Assembly: GCF_947077765.1 (NCBI RefSeq)
Contig: NZ_CAMTTF010000003.1
Location: forward strand, 595,198 to 659,197
Length of the DNA: 64,000 bases
Source of the DNA: Salinibacter grassmerensis
GTDB taxonomy: Bacteria; Bacteroidota; Rhodothermia; Rhodothermales; Salinibacteraceae
Direction of reading: 5' to 3'
The notes under the pieces were generated by a model. It was not told the origin of the DNA, did no database searches, and saw only the letters and a program-made list of their open reading frames with translations. The position numbers were made by a program, and so were the translations under genes. Shown in pieces: positions 8,715 through 17,594 of the stretch; within the stretch, counting starts at the first letter, position 1; each line of letters opens with the position of its first letter.

Positions 8715-11700
8715 TCAGGCCGTCTCGGCCTGCCTGGCCAGCGGAAGCCGGACGGTCACCCGCGTCCCTTCCCCTTCCGCGGTGTCCACCTCGATCGTGC
8801 CGCCCATCTGCTGGGCCGCCTCCCGGGTCACCGCCAGGCCAATGCCGGTGCCCTCGTACTCCCGGCTCCAGCCCTCCGACGCCTGCCGGAACGGCTCGAA
8901 CAGGCTCTCCGCCGCCTCCGGGTCCATCCCGATGCCGGTATCCTCCACCTCCAACACCGCCGCCGCCGCTCCCGTGGTCGCTTCCATGGCCGCCTGGCCC
9001 TTCTCCTGGCCGTTCTCCTCTTGGCCCTCCTCCTTTCGGCTCTCCTCCTGGCCGTTTTCCCGGTAGGTCCCCTCCTGGTAGGTCCGCACCCGAACGGTCC
9101 CCTCCTCGGTGTACTTGATCGCGTTGGACAGGAGGTTGCGAAGCACGATCTGCACGCCCCCCTCGTCGGCCTCGGCGGTGGCTGCGGGGCTGGTCTTCAG
9201 TTCCAGACCAACGCCTTTCTCCTCCGCCCTCGCTCGAAGTTCATCGGCGGCCCGGCAGGCCTGATCTTCCAGAGAAACCGGCCTGGACTCCATCTCCATC
9301 TGCCCGGCCTCCAGCTTGGACAAGTTCAAGACCCCCTCCAGGGTCTTCAGTAGGCGCTTCCCGCCCTGCTCGATCAAGTCTGCATACTTCGGGAGGGGAC
9401 TGCCTCCCGGAAGCTCCAACTCGGCGAACTCGGTGCCGATCGCCTCCGCGAAGCCGATGATCGAGGTCAGCGGCGTGCGGATCTCGTGGCTCATGTTCGC
9501 GAGCATCGAAGATTTAAGCCGGGCGGCCTCCTCCGCCTCTTGTCTTGCCTCTTCAGCTCTGTCTTTTGCCACGAGAAGCTCGTCCTCTCGCTCGAGACGG
9601 TCCAGCACGAGGGCGGCGTAGCCCGCCAATACCTCCAGCAGGCGCAAGTCGAACGCCTCGACTCCCCCAGCCTCGAAGCTCCCGACCGAGATGAGGCCCC
9701 GTCCGCCCATCGGCACGTACGCTGTCGCCCGAATGTCCCCACGGTCCATTGCCTCCAACTCGGCAGAAAGATCCTCGAAGGCCCGCGTCTCTCCGGATCG
9801 GTACGCCTCGGCCGCAGGCGTGTCCCCGTCGGTGTCGTAGGAGGGGCGCTCGGGCATTCGCTCCTTCACGACACCTGGCACGTGGGTAGGCACGAGCTCA
9901 CCGCCCCTGGCGAGGCGGACGGTCGTGGCCTGGTAGCCAAGCGCCTGGCGGACAAGGCCTGCCAGCCGGGCACTCAAGTCCTCCGGGTCTTCGGCCTGAA
10001 GCAAGTGGTTGGTGGCTTCGTAGAGGCCCCCAAGCTTTTCCTGCCGCTCTTGGAGGGCCTCTTCTCGCTCTTTCCGTTCGGTGATTTCGATCCCAAAAGC
10101 AGCCACGCTTTCAACTTCGCCATCAAGGCCGGTCACGGGACTGTGCACGCGGAGGTAATGGGTTTGCCCTTCTTCAGTCTCTATTCGCTCCTCTAGCTCG
10201 GCGACCTGTTTTTCCCGAGCAGCCGCCCGAATCGCCCGGTCCCGGCGCTTCCCGAGTTCTGGGTCCAGGGTTCCTCGCTCCCGGCAGTACTCCTCGTTGG
10301 TGCGCCCGAGAATCCACTCTCGAACCTCCGGGTCCTGCACGGACTGAGAGTTCACGTACTCAAATTCTGCCTCGGGGCTAAAGACGGCTAGATCGATCGG
10401 CGTTTGCTCTAGGATCTGCTCGTAGAAGTTTTTGGTGCTTCGAAGCTCCTCTTGCGTATCGCGGAGGGCCTGTTCTCGCTCCTTCCGCCCGGTGATGTCC
10501 TGAATCGTCCCTCGGACCCTGGCGACTTTGCCCTCCTCGTCTTCGCCTTCCCACTGTGGCTTGCCCCGGGTGCGAACCCACCGTTCCTCGCCTGTCTCGG
10601 TCACCAGACGAGCCTCGATATCGTAGGGCTCTCCGTCCTCGACCGCCGCAGCCAGTGCCTCTCGAAGCACCGGGCGATCGTCGGGGTGGTATGCCTCGAT
10701 CGCATCCTCCGCCGACTGGTCCGGGCCACTCGGATCCCCGTACCCGTAAATCCGGTGCACCTCGTCGGTCCACGTCACCTCACCGGACGCGACGTCGTAC
10801 TCCCAGGCGCCGACGCTGGCAATCTCTTGGGCCCGCTCGAACAGGTCGTTCTGCCGCTCTAGCTCCTCCTTCCGGCGCTTCTGATCGGTGATGTCTTGGG
10901 AAAACACAATCCCTGAGGTTACTGTCCCGTCCTCCCCCCGCACCGGAAGGGTCTGGACGCGGTAGTGGCGGCCCTTGTATTCCTGCTCAAATTCCGCCCG
11001 CTCCCCCTCCAGCGCCCGGCGGTAATGCCGCTCTTGCTCGCGGGCGAGCTTTTCGGGCAGGATGTCGCGAGGCCCGGCCCCGATGATGTCCTCCGGATCG
11101 CCCAGCACGCCGATCTTTTCCCCTCCGGCGAGCATGTAGCGGAGGTCTCGGCCGAAGAGGTAGGCCCCCCCATCCGGAAAATGCTCGATCAAGGTCTGAT
11201 ACCTTCTCTTCGCCCTGCGGAGAGACTTCTCCCGCTCTTTCCGCTCGGTCGTTACCTCGAAGTAGATAGCGAGCCCCCCGCCCTCGTTTGGGTACACCTG
11301 TTCGGCAAACCACTCGCCCAGGCCCGCATAGTATTCTTCAACTTCCGCCGGTTCCCTAGACTGCATCACCTCCCGGTAGGCCTCCTCAAATTCGGTTCCT
11401 TCCAGCCCCCCGAACACCTCCCAGACGCTTTTCCCGAGCATCTCCTCCTCACCCATTCCGTAGATCTTCTCGGCCTGGTCGTTGACCAGCGTGACCCGCC
11501 ACTCCTCGTCCACTTCAATGATGCCGTCGGTAACCCGCCGGATGACCTCCTGCCGGCGGCGCTCCTCCTCCTTCCGCCCGGTGATGTCCTGGAGGGCACC
11601 GGCCACCTCCGTGACCTCTTCGCCCTTCATCTCGGCGCCGTTCGTTTCAACGCCGTTCGTCTCGGCTGGGGCACCGACGGAACGGACCCACCGCCGGTTT

Positions 11701-14429
11701 CCCTCCGCAGTCTCGATCTGAAGCTCCAGGTCGTAAGCCTCCCCCTCCTCAGTCAGCGCTTCTGTTGCTTCTGTTATTTTCTCCTTTGACTCCGGCGTGT
11801 AGAACTCAAGGCCCGCCTCCAGGCTCACCTCCGCGGAGGGGTCCATCTCGTAAATCTCGTAGATCTTCTCCGACCAGGACACCTCTCCGGTCTGGAGATT
11901 CGCCTCCCACGCCCCGGCCAACCGCTGGGTCTGCTCCAAGAGGCTCTTCTGGCGGCGGAGCTCGCGTTTGCGCCGCCGCTCTTCGGTCACGTCTCGGGTC
12001 GTCCCGACGATCTGGCGCACCTCCCCCTCCACGATCACCGGCGCGATGCAGGTCGTCCAGTAGGTCATTGTCCCCTCCAGGGGCACCTCCTCTTCGTAGG
12101 TGAGCGGCTCTCGCTCGCGGGCGCACTTTCGGTATTTCTCCTCGATCTCCGCCCCGATCTCTTCCCCGAACACGTCCTGAGGGGACCGCCCGCAGAGATC
12201 CCCGCTACTGAGCCCGGTCTTTTTCTCGAAGGCAGGATTGATGCGCCGGACGGAGAATTCTTGGGTCTTCTCTTCACCTGAAAACTCTTCACTTACGGCT
12301 TCCCCGCCTGCAGCCTCCTTGCCCGCAGTCTCTGCGCCTGCGGCATCTGCGCTGTCTGTCACGTCTTCAGGCTCCACGTCGATGAGAAAGAGCGCGTCCT
12401 GCGCGTTTTGAAACAGCGTCTCGGCCTGCTGGAGGCGCCGCTCCCGCCGCTTCTGGCCGGTGATGTCGGTGTAGATGGAGAAGATCTCCGGCGGACCCTC
12501 CGCTGGCTGCCGCCCGGCTACCTGTAGCCGAAAGTCTCTGATCTCCCCACTGGCCGTCCTCCTGCGGACCTGGTGCTCGGACGGCTCCTCCTCTAGGGCT
12601 CGCCGGTCGATCTCGGCGGCCGCCTCCCGCCGGCCCGGCGGCACCAGGAGATCGTTCAGGTCCTGACCCTCTAGGTCCTTCCCTTCCAGATGTTTTCCCT
12701 CCAGGTCCCTTTCCTCTGAGTCCTGGCCTTCTGCTTCTTCCTGGCCGGCGCCGAAGGTCTTGACGAAAGCAGGGTTGGCCTCCTCAACGGTGGCCTTCCC
12801 GCCTTCCGCCCGGCACCGCACGATCGGGGACGGAAGGCTCTCGAAGAGCGTCTCCAGCCGGTCTCGCTCCCGCCGGAGCTTCCGCTCTGCTTCCTTTCGC
12901 TCGGTGACGTCCAGAAGCAGGCCCCGGAACAGGAGGGCCAGGTTCCCCTCATCCGCCTTTGAGGATTCGCCTGCCTCTAAGATCTCCGGCTGCGCAGACC
13001 CAAGAATCCACATCCGCTCTCCTCCCGACCGCTCGAACGGAAACTCCTGCTTCCACTCCGACCGGCCTTCTACCGACTCCTGCACTGACGTCAGGAACGC
13101 CTCCCTGTGACCCTCCGGGATGCGGCCTACGAACCGCTCGTATGACTGGCCGGGCCCGGAGGAAAGGCCGAGAAACGACTCGGCCCTCGCGCCTACGAAC
13201 TCGATGGAGCGTTCCCCGCCCGGGCCCGCCCGGAGCTCGAACGTCACGCCCGGCATGCTGTCGGAGATCGATTCCAAGCGGGAGGCCTGCTCCCGGCGCC
13301 GCAGCTCCTGCTCGGTCACGTCCTGTAGCGTCACGAGCCGACTGGCCGACGAGCGGCCAGCCGACAGGCGGTCTTCGCCCCGGCGGGCCACCGTTTCTAC
13401 CGGCCGAACGTACCGGGCCTCTCCCTCGGTGCCGGTTACCTCCAGCACGTCTCCCTCCGGCACATTTCCTCCTGCTTTGCCCTCCCCTATTTCTTCCTTC
13501 CCCGGAAGATCTCTGTTCTCCTCCGCCCCCCTGCCCAGCGCCTCCGACAGCTCCGGCAGCGCCTCCTCCAGTAGCGTTCCTTCCAGGCGCCCCCCCTCCA
13601 GGTGCCTCTGGGCCGCTTTCTCTTGAAGGGCTGGAAAAAGCCGGGCCGCCGCCTGATTGTAGTTCCGAATCCGTCCGCCCCCTGACAGTAGCAGGCTCGG
13701 CCGCTCCGCCCGCCCGGCCTGGCTGGTCTCCTCTAGCTGCCCATCCCTCAGGGCCAGGGCCCCGAGGGCAAACGCCGCCACCCCCACCGGCTCGTGGCTG
13801 AGGTCCAGTAGGTACCCTCCCCCGGCGTACCCGATTGCATTGGCCCCGAGCGGCAGGGCCGTCAGCGCGAACAGGCCCGCCAGCTTCCGTCCCCCCACCC
13901 TTGCCTGCCGCAGCGGCTCGGACAGCATGAAAAAACCCACCGCCGCCAGGGCATAGGAAAGCCCCGCAGTTCCCCAGTAGATCCCGTGGTGGTCCACCGC
14001 AAGATGACGGAACGGACTCGCCCCCCATTCGACCGAAAAGTACAGGCCGTGCCACCGGTTGGTCAGCTTCGCCAGCGTGACAACCGTAAAGACAGCAGCC
14101 CCGGCCCAGCGGGCGCCTCGGCTCCGGTGCAGCGAGCGGCCGCTGTAGGCGGAGCAGAGCCAAAGCCAGGTAAAGACCGTCCCGAAGCCAATGGTCAGGC
14201 CCGCCTCGTAGAAGGCCGTCTTCAGGCCGAGCCCTGGGGAGAGAAGCACCCCAACGTGGCAAAGGGCCCACAGACCGCTGGTCACAAGTAGACCGATCAG
14301 TCCCCGGCGCACGCCAGGAAGGGACACGCCCCGGGCCCGGAAGGCACTGGCCAGGCAGCCGGCCGCCGCGGCCGCGAAGACGAGCAGGTATAGCGGATAT
14401 GCCGGGCCTCCGAAAAACAATGCGTCCAT
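8715..14429 (-). CDS. Giant membrane sensor histidine kinase with about nine PAS segments and a GAF-like domain
   Basis: 1904-residue hybrid-less sensor kinase. Residues 1-230 form a hydrophobic region of about seven helices resembling the 7TM sensor module of histidine kinases. Nine PAS-type segments follow, each ending in a linker of the DITxRKxxE kind. Then come a GAF-like segment (LGYQATTVRLARGG; GLISVGSFEAGGVEAFD), a phospho-acceptor His at about 1648 in NMSHEIRTPLTS, and an HATPase domain with N box LRNLLSNAIKY, G1 EDTGIGMD, F LFEPFRQAS and G2 EGTGIGLAVT. Low-complexity insertions occur: a five-residue repeat (DLEGK HLEGK DLEGQ) and a Gln/Glu/Gly-rich stretch inside the ATPase domain. 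Signals sensed are unknown. A response regulator lies downstream. Confidence 0.93.
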   Translation of the reverse strand: MDALFFGGPAYPLYLLVFAAAAAGCLASAFRARGVSLPGVRRGLIGLLVTSGLWALCHVGVLLSPGLGLKTAFYEAGLTIGFGTVFTWLWLCSAYSGRSLHRSRGARWAGAAVFTVVTLAKLTNRWHGLYFSVEWGASPFRHLAVDHHGIYWGTAGLSYALAAVGFFMLSEPLRQARVGGRKLAGLFALTALPLGANAIGYAGGGYLLDLSHEPVGVAAFALGALALRDGQLEETSQAGRAERPSLLLSGGGRIRNYNQAAARLFPALQEKAAQRHLEGGRLEGTLLEEALPELSEALGRGAEENRDLPGKEEIGEGKAGGNVPEGDVLEVTGTEGEARYVRPVETVARRGEDRLSAGRSSASRLVTLQDVTEQELRRREQASRLESISDSMPGVTFELRAGPGGERSIEFVGARAESFLGLSSGPGQSYERFVGRIPEGHREAFLTSVQESVEGRSEWKQEFPFERSGGERMWILGSAQPEILEAGESSKADEGNLALLFRGLLLDVTERKEAERKLRRERDRLETLFESLPSPIVRCRAEGGKATVEEANPAFVKTFGAGQEEAEGQDSEERDLEGKHLEGKDLEGQDLNDLLVPPGRREAAAEIDRRALEEEPSEHQVRRRTASGEIRDFRLQVAGRQPAEGPPEIFSIYTDITGQKRRERRLQQAETLFQNAQDALFLIDVEPEDVTDSADAAGAETAGKEAAGGEAVSEEFSGEEKTQEFSVRRINPAFEKKTGLSSGDLCGRSPQDVFGEEIGAEIEEKYRKCAREREPLTYEEEVPLEGTMTYWTTCIAPVIVEGEVRQIVGTTRDVTEERRRKRELRRQKSLLEQTQRLAGAWEANLQTGEVSWSEKIYEIYEMDPSAEVSLEAGLEFYTPESKEKITEATEALTEEGEAYDLELQIETAEGNRRWVRSVGAPAETNGVETNGAEMKGEEVTEVAGALQDITGRKEEERRRQEVIRRVTDGIIEVDEEWRVTLVNDQAEKIYGMGEEEMLGKSVWEVFGGLEGTEFEEAYREVMQSREPAEVEEYYAGLGEWFAEQVYPNEGGGLAIYFEVTTERKEREKSLRRAKRRYQTLIEHFPDGGAYLFGRDLRYMLAGGEKIGVLGDPEDIIGAGPRDILPEKLAREQERHYRRALEGERAEFEQEYKGRHYRVQTLPVRGEDGTVTSGIVFSQDITDQKRRKEELERQNDLFERAQEIASVGAWEYDVASGEVTWTDEVHRIYGYGDPSGPDQSAEDAIEAYHPDDRPVLREALAAAVEDGEPYDIEARLVTETGEERWVRTRGKPQWEGEDEEGKVARVRGTIQDITGRKEREQALRDTQEELRSTKNFYEQILEQTPIDLAVFSPEAEFEYVNSQSVQDPEVREWILGRTNEEYCRERGTLDPELGKRRDRAIRAAAREKQVAELEERIETEEGQTHYLRVHSPVTGLDGEVESVAAFGIEITERKEREEALQERQEKLGGLYEATNHLLQAEDPEDLSARLAGLVRQALGYQATTVRLARGGELVPTHVPGVVKERMPERPSYDTDGDTPAAEAYRSGETRAFEDLSAELEAMDRGDIRATAYVPMGGRGLISVGSFEAGGVEAFDLRLLEVLAGYAALVLDRLEREDELLVAKDRAEEARQEAEEAARLKSSMLANMSHEIRTPLTSIIGFAEAIGTEFAELELPGGSPLPKYADLIEQGGKRLLKTLEGVLNLSKLEAGQMEMESRPVSLEDQACRAADELRARAEEKGVGLELKTSPAATAEADEGGVQIVLRNLLSNAIKYTEEGTVRVRTYQEGTYRENGQEESRKEEGQEENGQEKGQAAMEATTGAAAAVLEVEDTGIGMDPEAAESLFEPFRQASEGWSREYEGTGIGLAVTREAAQQMGGTIEVDTAEGEGTRVTVRLPLARQAETA

Positions 14430-15119
14430 TGAAGCGGAAGCGGGTTTGTTCTACGATGGAGCCGCCCACAGCGGAGTCTTTGTGCAGTCGACCACTGAGG
14501 GCAGTCGAGTGCTGAGGGCAGTTGCGTATCGGTGAGCAGTCGGTTACCAGTGACCAGACAGTTCCCGGCAGAAAGTTGGCTCGCCGATAGGCATTTATTT
14601 ATCGGCAGCCACCCGGAGGTCTGTAATCTAACCTGGAGGCCTCTGCCAACGGACGTCGAGCTGCCACTTGTCAGTGCTGCCACCTGTCGGGGCTATCACT
14701 TGGCAGTGCCATCGCCTGGTGGGGATGTCATCTTGGAAGGGCTCTCGGCTGCCAGAACCTTCATTTTAGCCCACTGCCTGCGAGACGAGTTGTTTTAGTC
14801 CCCCGGTGCCTCCCCACTGCTGCCTTTTCGCCCACCGCCTCCTCGCTCATCGCCTCTTGGAGGGCTTCTTCCGCTCTAGGCCGCTTCGGCTCGTAGTAGC
14901 GCTGGGTCGTCTCCAGGGCCCTCGTGGCCGAGAAACTGCGGGAGGAACTCCCCTCCCGCATCTCGCTTTCCAGGGCGATTGCCGTCATGCCTGATATACT
15001 GACCGTGTGCGGCAGGGACTTAGGGGAGACTCGCTACCGCCTGCACCAGTCTCGGGGCCCTGGCCGTGTCTCTCAGCCGGACGGAGACGATCTCGTCCTG
15101 TGCCCCGATCCAGCTTCAG
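14430..15119. other. Intergenic stretch holding a recombinase remnant
   Basis: Between the giant kinase start and the thioredoxin gene there is no intact gene. The right half carries the decayed tyrosine-recombinase tail described separately. The left half has short direct repeats (GAGGGCAGTCGAGT / GAGGGCAGTTGCGT near 14490-14525) and variants of CACTTGTCAGTG near 14665-14710 without a clear pattern. Confidence 0.45.
14761..15010 (-). pseudogene. Decayed C-terminus of a tyrosine recombinase/integrase
   Basis: In one minus frame the sequence reads EFLPQFLGHE (plus 14921-14950). After a +1/-1 shift it continues as ALETTQRYYEPKRPRAEEAL (14860-14920). Together these reproduce the end of the phage-integrase domain: the LGH box followed by xxTTQRYY with the nucleophilic Tyr. 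A fragment HTVSISGM just upstream may correspond to the HxxR region but lacks the Arg. There is no room for a catalytic domain with the remaining motifs before the thioredoxin gene. This is a scar of an integrated element; the frame break shows it is inactive. Confidence 0.55.
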
Positions 15120-15710
15120 TCACTCAGACTGGCCACTGGACCGGCGACCCGAGAGATGCGCACTCAACATCTCCAGAAGGCCGGTCGAATCCTCGGCCGC
15201 AATGATGCCCGTGACCGTTCCTTCCGGTCCGACGAGGGTCAAGTTGGGGAGTCCCCGCACCTCCGTTGAGGCAGACTCGCTGGGCATGCGGGCGAACTTG
15301 CCGCCAAATTCCCCCATGAGTCCTCCGCTTGCGTATGCGTGGCTCCCCGGCATCTTCCGCTCCTCCAAAAACGCCATTGCCTCCGACTTGGGCCGGTCGA
15401 ACGAGACGTTCAGGATGGCGAGCCTTTCCGAAGAGTAGCGCTGCCGCGCCTCCTGGAGGTCGGGAATTTTTTTGATGCAGGGCGCGCACCACGAGGCCCA
15501 GAGGTTCATCAGCACGTAGCGGCCCTCGAAGCTGGAAGGAGTGACGGCACGCCCCGAGTCCCGGAGCGCCTCGATCTGGAAGCCGGGCACCGGCTCTCCA
15601 ACCTCGGCGGGCTCCGGTTGTGCTCGTGCTTCCAGTGGCGATAGGGCGAGTAGCGACGCGGCCGAAAGGACTAGAACCAAAGCCGGTGCTCTCAAGCAGT
15701 AGTGATGCAT
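15120..15710 (-). CDS. TlpA-like exported thioredoxin-fold protein
   Basis: Periplasmic thiol-disulfide oxidoreductase of the TlpA/ResA class, probably reducing disulfides of secreted or cytochrome-maturation substrates. The 196 residues start with a signal peptide (LVLVLSAASLLALSPLEARAQ). The catalytic pair is WCAPC with Cys at about 75 and 78, preceded by YVLMNLWAS, and a cis-Pro region follows in VRGLPNLTLVGPEG. Length is normal for the family. It stands alone between a recombinase remnant and a degraded region, so its substrate cannot be inferred from neighbours. Confidence 0.88.
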   Translation of the reverse strand: MHHYCLRAPALVLVLSAASLLALSPLEARAQPEPAEVGEPVPGFQIEALRDSGRAVTPSSFEGRYVLMNLWASWCAPCIKKIPDLQEARQRYSSERLAILNVSFDRPKSEAMAFLEERKMPGSHAYASGGLMGEFGGKFARMPSESASTEVRGLPNLTLVGPEGTVTGIIAAEDSTGLLEMLSAHLSGRRSSGQSE

Positions 15711-16260
15711 CGGTGGTTTGCGCGTGCTGTCAGGAAGCGCTCAAAGAAAGGACTTGAAAGCTTGCAGGAAAAGAATCTCTACCGAGATGTCCATTAAGCC
15801 ACGGCCACGGAACCATGAGGAGGCCATGGCCGCCCAGGGCAGATCGTTCCTTTTTGCGTGCCGGCTTGCGGGGATACGGCGAGTCTCGCAGAGGTCAACG
15901 GCCTCTCCGTCGTCTTCCGCTCGGGTCAAGGGTTCCCCAGCCGGCAACTTCGCCTCTACGGAGATCCAGAGCGGCTCTACCCACGTTTGTGCTCGTGTAA
16001 CGAGGACCTCAAATTGGATAGATACTCCCTGGTATTGTAGAGTTAGGATTCGTTTTCAGTGTCTTGGCGCGCAAGAACTGCGCGCTTCGCCGACAGAATC
16101 GGCAATATCGGCCCGGTCACCGGCCCGTTTCGCACTTCACTTTCGCTCTACGGGCGACAGGGGAAACTGTATATTGTCCCTGGTATTGCACTCAGTCTTG
16201 GGAAGAATGCAGCCGCCCTCCCCCAGGTCCCCCTCGGCCAGAACCCACCCTGCCTTCGAT
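15711..16260. other. Intergenic stretch, possible decayed coding frame
   Basis: No intact gene is recognisable in these 550 bp. The undecamer CCCTGGTATTG occurs twice on the plus strand (near 16026 and 16180). The minus frame from about 16070 to 15741 has protein-like composition without a start codon and is listed separately. Confidence 0.4.
15741..16067 (-). pseudogene. Possible gene remnant, unrecognised
   Basis: A minus-strand frame is open for about 100 codons and reads like a natural protein (FEVLVTRAQTWVEPLWISVE, then LTRAEDDGEAVDLCETRR). It has no ATG or GTG in its first two thirds; the only start is a TTG at 15947 giving 68 residues. The composition is acidic like other genes here. 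I do not recognise the family. It could be a 5'-truncated gene, a short TTG-started gene or a chance frame. Confidence 0.25.
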
Positions 16261-16728
16261 CTACTCCAGGTCGAGGTCACCGGCCTCGAGGGTGTCTGCC
16301 TCCGGAGGACCCTCCGGGACGGGTCGCGCCGGAGCTCTCCCCTGACCCGACGGCCGCCGGGGCGGACGGATCATCTTCGGGTCAATACTGCCAGGAACAG
16401 GGACGTTCACGATCTTTGGGTCTACGGTCGTATCTGGCCTGATAACCATCCTCCGGTCGACGGGTGGTTTTGGGCGTACTGCCTCCTCCATTGTCGTGTC
16501 TACCGCTGCCGTGTCTACCGCTGCCGTGTCCACGGCCGAAGCACCTGGGGATACCAGCGGCGCCTCTGAAACCAGATCGTCCTCTGAATCGGTCGCGCCG
16601 TTGGCATTGGCAGCGCCGTTGGGATTGGGCGTGGGCCTAATTAGCTCTTGCGGAGAGCACCCCAGGGAGAAGCCCCCCAGAAAAACCCAAAGCACCAGCA
16701 GGCACGGTAGGTGCCGACTTACGTTCAC
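16261..16728 (-). CDS. Putative lipoprotein with Pro-rich, low-complexity body
   Basis: A GTG start at 16728 gives a short basic n-region (VNVSRHLP), a hydrophobic core (CLLVLWVFLGGFSL) and a lipobox-like SLGC, so the mature protein would begin at Cys. The rest (about 130 residues) is disordered-looking: Asn/Ala-rich, then three AVDT units coded by a 15-bp DNA repeat near 16497-16530, then a Pro/Arg/Asp-rich tail. The frame is open to an ATG at 16851, but that would place 40 charged residues before the signal sequence. No family recognised; the function is unknown. Possibly an outer-membrane-attached spacer or structural lipoprotein. Confidence 0.5.
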   Translation of the reverse strand: MNVSRHLPCLLVLWVFLGGFSLGCSPQELIRPTPNPNGAANANGATDSEDDLVSEAPLVSPGASAVDTAAVDTAAVDTTMEEAVRPKPPVDRRMVIRPDTTVDPKIVNVPVPGSIDPKMIRPPRRPSGQGRAPARPVPEGPPEADTLEAGDLDLE

Positions 16729-17223
16729 CCTGCCAGCTTTCGCCTCTGCGGTTTTCTCCTCACTGACGTTCGTCTCGCTAATTTCTATTTTGCTGATTCT
16801 GTCTTGATGGACGTGCTGGCGCAGGTTGACGCTCTGAGCGGTGTGTCTCAATCGCTGGGGGAAGGCTCCCGGAGAAAAAGATTCTCAAGGCGGGGGACCC
16901 TGCCTCGATCAGGGCCTGTGCCACATGGATCTGTGCGACGTGGACAGGTTTCTTTGAGAATCGTACTTGACTAACGAAGTCCACGCTCAGATATTGCCAC
17001 CCTAAGACGCTACAGACCAGCAAGACGCCATAGGCCAGTCAGTCCCGTGACTCAGTCCTGTGGCGGCCGGTTGGCTGAACGCCAGCTGTCAGCGAACGCT
17101 AAACATTGGCGCTCGTCAGCAGACCAGTCCATCCGGCGATTCAGGTTTCAAACTTTTGCGGGCACAGTGGACGCGTTCTGGGCGTGAGCCCGGCATGAGA
17201 GATCTCTGCCAGTCAAGGCAACG

Positions 17224-17400
17224 ATGAGACATGTCCATCGAACCGGATTCGCCTTATGGGAAAAGGACGCAACTGGAATTGCCGGAGCACAGATAGAATT
17301 AGAGCGGTTTGGCGACCGGAATTCCCTCAAGGGAGAAGCTATCGGTGCAGCTGTGGGAGCGGCCATTGGAGACGCCACAAATACTGCAGCGACGTGCTAG
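17224..17400 (+). CDS. Short ORF with a glycine-zipper-like end
   Basis: 58 codons from an ATG. The C-terminal half, KGEAIGAAVGAAIGDATN, has the GxxxGxxxG-like spacing of glycine-zipper membrane segments; the N-terminal half is charged. The frame is also open for about 13 codons before the ATG. Its stop shares the palindrome CTAG with the stop of the convergent ORF on the other strand. It may be the tail of a lost larger gene. No family recognised. Confidence 0.25.
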   Translation: MRHVHRTGFALWEKDATGIAGAQIELERFGDRNSLKGEAIGAAVGAAIGDATNTAATC

Positions 17401-17594
17401 CGGAACCTCCGTCCAAATTCAGAAGACATCTTGTGGGCCGCGAGGATGTCGGTGCCGATCGAAACGGTTCTCTGGGCAAGTGCATCTTGAGTAGCTTGCC
17501 GCCGGCCCTCGCCGAATGCCTCGACCCCAGCTACGACAGCGAGGCTACCGATCAGCGCAGAAAGCGCGAGCAGGAGACGTTGCTGCTGGCCCAT
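17397..17594 (-). CDS. Pilin-like N-terminal segment, probably truncated
   Basis: 65 codons starting MGQQQRLLLALSALIGSLAV, a polar tip followed directly by a long hydrophobic helix and then an amphipathic helix (AFGEGRRQATQDALAQR). This layout resembles the N-terminus of type-IV-pilin-like or pseudopilin-like proteins; from memory, similar MGQQQ-starting proteins occur in Salinibacter relatives but are longer. Here the frame stops with TAG just after the helix and continues open past the stop for about 80 more codons without a clear globular pattern. It is either a degraded copy or a very short membrane protein. Confidence 0.4.
   Translation of the reverse strand: MGQQQRLLLALSALIGSLAVVAGVEAFGEGRRQATQDALAQRTVSIGTDILAAHKMSSEFGRRFR

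Noticed and set aside
12949..14469. Second minus frame of 506 codons over the start of the giant kinase
   Set aside because: Gly/Arg/Pro-rich translation typical of an out-of-frame reading of GC-rich DNA; the kinase frame has clear helices and PAS motifs.
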